From positions 1 to 64,000 of the forward strand of contig NZ_JAHBAH010000001.1 in NCBI RefSeq assembly GCF_020510425.1: DNA of 64,000 nucleotides, given 5' to 3'. The position numbers and the translations under genes are program-made. The DNA comes from Quatrionicoccus australiensis. GTDB lineage: Bacteria > Pseudomonadota > Gammaproteobacteria > Burkholderiales > Rhodocyclaceae. The notes beneath the pieces are model-generated. The model was not told the DNA's origin. It ran no database searches and saw only the letters and a program-made list of their open reading frames with translations. Shown piece by piece: positions 61,092-64,000 of the stretch; the stretch's first letter is position 1; every line of letters begins with the position of its first letter.

Positions 61092-61199
61092 AGCACCTCA
61101 CTCAAAAAAACAGATTTCAATATTCGGCCTATCAGCCCGGTCGACCGCTACGGCAGTGCAATATCCGGTCGGACATCGAAACAAGAATCTGACAGCAAC

Positions 61200-62156
61200 T
61201 CACCGCCAACCGGCCGCCAGGTGCGCCAGAGCGGCACGCATCGCCCCTTGCATTGCCGGCGCAAACGGATCGTGACCGACCCCGGGCACCCCGTCGCAAG
61301 TTGCGGACGGCAGACGCTCCAGCAACGCGGATGCACCAGCTGGCGGGCAGACCAGATCGCTCATGCCTTGCACGACGCGAACCGGAAGCCCCGCCGCCGC
61401 GACAGACACGGCAGCAGAAAACACCGCATTGTCCGGCAGGAAGCAGGATTGACCGAAGTAATGGCATTGCAGGCGGTATCGTTGCAATAGCCCAGCAATC
61501 TCGCCAGCCGACAAGCTGCGTACCGGACTGCCGCTAAGCGCGCTCTCCCAACCGTGCCAAGCCTCGACCAATGACTGCAGTCGTACACTGCCAGCGGTTG
61601 CAAACTCTTCGACCAGCCAGGGCAACATGGCGCCGGGCGCGCCCGGTGCCCCGAGCTTTTCCCAGGCGTGCCAGGCAAGCGGGAAGTGCGCCTTCTGCCC
61701 GCCGAAGAAGGCATCGAAATCGCAGGCCCGCGCCAGAAAGGGATTGCGCAACAGGAGTCCGCCGACGCATTGCTGATGGGCTGCCGCATAGAGCAGTCCG
61801 AGCGTAGCTCCCCAGGAGCCGCCAACGACCAGCCAGCGCTCGAAGCCAAGAGCACGGCGCAGACTTTCGATGTCATCGAGCAGGTCGACCGTCGTGTTGT
61901 ACTCGCAACAACCGGCCGGCTCGCTGCGCCCAGCGCCCCGCTGGTCAGGCAGAACGACGCGATAACGCCCGGCGGCAAAAAACTGCAGGTGCGCCCGCGA
62001 ATTGCCCGAACCCGGCCCGCCGTGCAGGACCAGCACAGGAATTCCGTCCGGCTCGCCATGCTCTTCGACATAAAGCCGGTGGCCGCCGGCAACCGGCAAC
62101 CATGCGGCAGATATTGGCAAGGAGGCGGGTGAAAGATAACGCACGCACTGATTCAT
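61200..62156 (-). CDS. pip: Proline iminopeptidase / S33 alpha-beta hydrolase
   Basis: The ATG at 62156 gives 318 residues. The oxyanion motif is VLHGGPGSGNS, the nucleophile is in VVGGSWGATLGLLYA and the His is in PGVGHDPF near the C-terminus. Cleavage of N-terminal proline is inferred from the family. It is divergent from pqqA, with a 173-base gap. Confidence 0.88.
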   Translation of the reverse strand: MNQCVRYLSPASLPISAAWLPVAGGHRLYVEEHGEPDGIPVLVLHGGPGSGNSRAHLQFFAAGRYRVVLPDQRGAGRSEPAGCCEYNTTVDLLDDIESLRRALGFERWLVVGGSWGATLGLLYAAAHQQCVGGLLLRNPFLARACDFDAFFGGQKAHFPLAWHAWEKLGAPGAPGAMLPWLVEEFATAGSVRLQSLVEAWHGWESALSGSPVRSLSAGEIAGLLQRYRLQCHYFGQSCFLPDNAVFSAAVSVAAAGLPVRVVQGMSDLVCPPAGASALLERLPSATCDGVPGVGHDPFAPAMQGAMRAALAHLAAGWR

Positions 62157-62329
62157 GCCAGCGATTCTAACTGTCCGCGAAGAGATGCTGCCAGGCACGC
62201 CAACATCTCATGAAAATCTGTAGGGGGTATTCATGCTTATCGCGTGGCACGCGCCGGGAGGCTGCGCCATAGTGCATTTCACCGGCGCCACTCCGCCGGC
62301 CTCTACCAACAAACCAAGGAGACTGTGCC

Positions 62330-62404
62330 ATGAAATGGGAAACCCCGACCGCTTGTGACTTCCGCTTCGGCTTTGAAATCACGATGTACATCGCCGCCCG
62401 CTAA
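62330..62404 (+). CDS. pqqA: PqqA, precursor peptide of pyrroloquinoline quinone
   Basis: A 24-residue peptide too short for ordinary gene calling. It has the conserved Glu16 and Tyr20 (E-I-T-M-Y) that are cross-linked to form PQQ, in the context FRFGFEITMYIAAR. AAGGAG lies about 8 bases before the ATG. A GC-rich hairpin (CCGGCG/CGCCGG, 62282-62299) is in the leader. pqqB follows after a 213-base spacer. Confidence 0.97.
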   Translation: MKWETPTACDFRFGFEITMYIAAR

Positions 62405-62428
62405 GGAATACGCCGTCATCGCGGCTTA

Positions 62429-62590
62429 AGTGTAGTACTGCAAGCTATTCGGCACATAAAACTGCGCCTTTACCCCCGTGGCTGCGTTACAAATCCTCGC
62501 GATACCCTTGGTATCGCTGCGGTTTGCGCCTTGCCACAAGGGCAAATGCATCAGTTTTATCAAGCACCTCATAGCATGCAGCACTACACT
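62429..62590. repeat. 162-bp full-length imperfect palindrome between pqqA and pqqB
   Basis: The terminal 20 bases match in inverse orientation at 18 of 20 positions (AGTGTAGT outermost, perfect). Inner matching blocks are CAGTTTTAT, GTGGC and GCGATACC, around a CTT loop at the centre. Matching arms run from end to end, with mismatched patches between. It has no coding potential. It resembles a MITE-like or REP-like element. I see no clear target-site duplication and no second copy in this window. Confidence 0.85.
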
Positions 62591-62617
62591 GGCTGGCGAT
62601 GACGGCTCCAATCAATC

Positions 62618-63538
62618 ATGAAACTGATCATTCTCGGCGCCTCGGCCGGCGGCGGCTTCCCGCAGTGGAACTGCAATTGCCGCAACTGTGCCGGCCTGCG
62701 CGACGGCAGTGTCCGCGCCAAGCCGCGCACCCAGTCATCGATCTGCGTCAGCGCCGACGACGGCAGGGACTGGGCCCTGCTCAACGCCTCGCCCGACATC
62801 CTGCAGCAGATCAAGGCAACGCCCGAACTGCAGCCCAACCGTGCCCTGCGCGATACCGGCATCGGCGGCATCCTGCTCGTCGACGGCCAGATCGACCACG
62901 CCACCGGTCTCTTCATGCTGCGCGAGCAGAAATCCAAGATGCCGCTGTGGTGCGCCGAGCCGGTCTACGAAGACCTGACCACCGGCAACCCGGTGCTGCG
63001 CGTGCTTGAGCATTACTGCGGCGTCGAGCATCACGACCTGCCGCTCGATGGCTCAGCCTTTAACATGCCGAAAGTGGCCGGCCTCGAGTTCTCGGTGCTA
63101 CCGCTGTCCAGCAAGGCCGCGCCCTACTCGCCGCACCGCGAAGCCTCGGTCGATGGCGACAACGTCGGCGTCAGCATCACCGACAAGTGCAGCGGCCGCA
63201 AACTATTTTACGCCCCGGGCCTCGGCGCCCGGACGGCTGAAGTGCACGCCCGCATGGTCGAAGCCGATTGCGTGATGGTCGACGGCACCTTCTGGACCGA
63301 CGACGAAATGATCGTCGCCGGCTTGTCCACCAAGACCGCCCGCGACATCGGCCACCTGCCGCAATCCGGCCCCGGCGGCATGATGGACTGGCTGGACGAG
63401 CTGCCGAAACACGTGCGCAAGATCCTCATCCACATCAACAACACCAATCCCATCCTCGACGAAAACTCGCCGCAGCGCGCCGAACTGACCCGGCGCAGCA
63501 TCGAGGTCGCCGAAGACGGCACCCGCATCACCATCTAA
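62618..63538 (+). CDS. pqqB: PqqB
   Basis: A 306-residue protein of normal length with a metallo-beta-lactamase fold. The start (MKLIILGASAGGGFPQWNC) is characteristic of PqqB, followed by NCRNCAGLRDGSVRA. It has been proposed to hydroxylate the PQQ precursor. Its own ribosome binding site is not clear. It lies 15 bases before pqqC. Confidence 0.97.
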   Translation: MKLIILGASAGGGFPQWNCNCRNCAGLRDGSVRAKPRTQSSICVSADDGRDWALLNASPDILQQIKATPELQPNRALRDTGIGGILLVDGQIDHATGLFMLREQKSKMPLWCAEPVYEDLTTGNPVLRVLEHYCGVEHHDLPLDGSAFNMPKVAGLEFSVLPLSSKAAPYSPHREASVDGDNVGVSITDKCSGRKLFYAPGLGARTAEVHARMVEADCVMVDGTFWTDDEMIVAGLSTKTARDIGHLPQSGPGGMMDWLDELPKHVRKILIHINNTNPILDENSPQRAELTRRSIEVAEDGTRITI

Positions 63539-63553
63539 CAAAGAGAGACAGCC

Positions 63554-64000
63554 ATGATCCGAGCCGACATCCTTGCCGAATCCCACGACGCCGACGACGG
63601 CCGCCCGGCCTGGAGCCGCGAAGAATTCGAAGCGCAATTGCGCGAGAACGGCAAGGCCTATCACATCCACCATCCGTTCAACGTCATGCTCAATACCGGC
63701 CACGCCACGCCCGAGCAGATTCGCGGCTGGGTGGCCAACCGCTACTACTACCAGATCGCCATTCCAGTGAAGGACGCGGCGATCATGGCCAACTGTCCGG
63801 ACCGCGAAGTACGCCGCGGCTGGGTGCAGCGCATCCTCGACCATGACGGCTTCGAATACGGACTGCCGAATGGCGAGAAGATGGTCGATCTGGGCGGCAT
63901 CGAAGCCTGGATACGCCTCGGTGAAGCCGTCGGCCTGACCCGCGAGGAAATTATCGACCTGCGCCACGTGCTGCCCGGCGTCCGCTTCGCCGTCGACGCC
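63554..64000 (+). CDS. pqqC: PqqC, pyrroloquinoline-quinone synthase (5' part)
   Basis: The first 149 codons; the gene runs off the window. PqqC does the final ring closure and oxidation of the PQQ precursor. The stretches [20 protein letters not shown] and [20 protein letters not shown] are typical. AGAGAGA precedes the ATG. pqqD and pqqE probably follow outside. Confidence 0.97.
   Translation, partial: MIRADILAESHDADDGRPAWSREEFEAQLRENGKAYHIHHPFNVMLNTGHATPEQIRGWVANRYYYQIAIPVKDAAIMANCPDREVRRGWVQRILDHDGFEYGLPNGEKMVDLGGIEAWIRLGEAVGLTREEIIDLRHVLPGVRFAVDA

Noticed and set aside
62240..62265. TGGCACG motif upstream of pqqA as a sigma-54 -24 element
   Set aside because: No TTGC/GC follows at the required distance, so the -12 element is missing.

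Overview
This is an ordinary piece of core chromosome from a GC-rich (about 60% by eye) betaproteobacterium. Gene order and protein sequences point to the Rhodocyclales, most likely a Dechloromonas/Azonexus relative. Clues are the thrS-infC-rpmI-rplT-pheS-pheT-ihfA-merR-tRNA-Pro run, a surE-pcm-nlpD-rpoS operon, rimP-nusA-infB-rbfA-truB-rpsO-pnp, a MoxR/DUF58/TgpA set, hpnCDE and pqqABC. The genus is inferred from sequence character only. I see no insertion sequence, prophage, integrase or CRISPR array, and no frameshifted gene. Two genes are cut by the window edges: cheR on the left and pqqC on the right.

Layout. 1-2.7 kb: end of a chemotaxis cluster (cheR, cheD, cheB) plus an HDOD protein. 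2.7-6.2 kb: DUF2249, homoserine dehydrogenase, an AlaA-type aminotransferase, and a divergent Mth938-like protein. 6.2-6.6 kb: the only long stretch without a recognisable feature. 6.6-9 kb: EAL/HDOD protein, tRNA-Arg, tRNA-Pro and dksA. 9-17.7 kb (minus strand): the transcription/translation operon rimP-nusA-infB-rbfA-truB followed by rpsO and pnp. 17.7-23.8 kb (minus): rluB, scpB, scpA, a LAB_N protein, trpS, a site-2 protease, yciO and an RNase AM-type PHP phosphatase. 23.8-29.2 kb (plus): glycine cleavage operon gcvT-gcvH-gcvP behind a tandem glycine riboswitch with its own terminator. 29.3-36.3 kb: DnaJ-like protein, arginase and a set of small or poorly known genes. 36.4-38.9 kb: tRNA-Ser, lysC and a histone-deacetylase-like hydrolase. 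39-43.9 kb (plus): MoxR ATPase, DUF58, transglutaminase and mltB. 43.9-47.5 kb (minus): an H-NS-like protein gene followed by surE-pcm-nlpD-rpoS, the last three junctions overlapping by 4 bases. 47.6-55.4 kb (minus): tRNA-Val, thrS, infC, rpmI, rplT, pheS, pheT, ihfA, merR and tRNA-Pro. 55.4-64 kb: slyX, DHH phosphoesterase, bestrophin, tRNA-Leu, hpnCDE (squalene/hopanoid precursor), YkgJ-type protein, proline iminopeptidase and pqqA-pqqB-pqqC.

The window is dominated by information processing, stress/stringent response (dksA, rpoS, H-NS, IHF), one-carbon and aspartate-family metabolism, and two specialised pathways (hopanoid precursor, PQQ). The most interesting signals are regulatory RNA and DNA structures rather than new genes. 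These are an AUA-initiated infC, a three-hairpin mRNA spacer before rpmI, terminator hairpins directly ahead of rimP and thrS, the tandem glycine riboswitch, and a 162-bp full-length imperfect palindrome separating pqqA from pqqB. I did not find a convincing new multi-gene system here.
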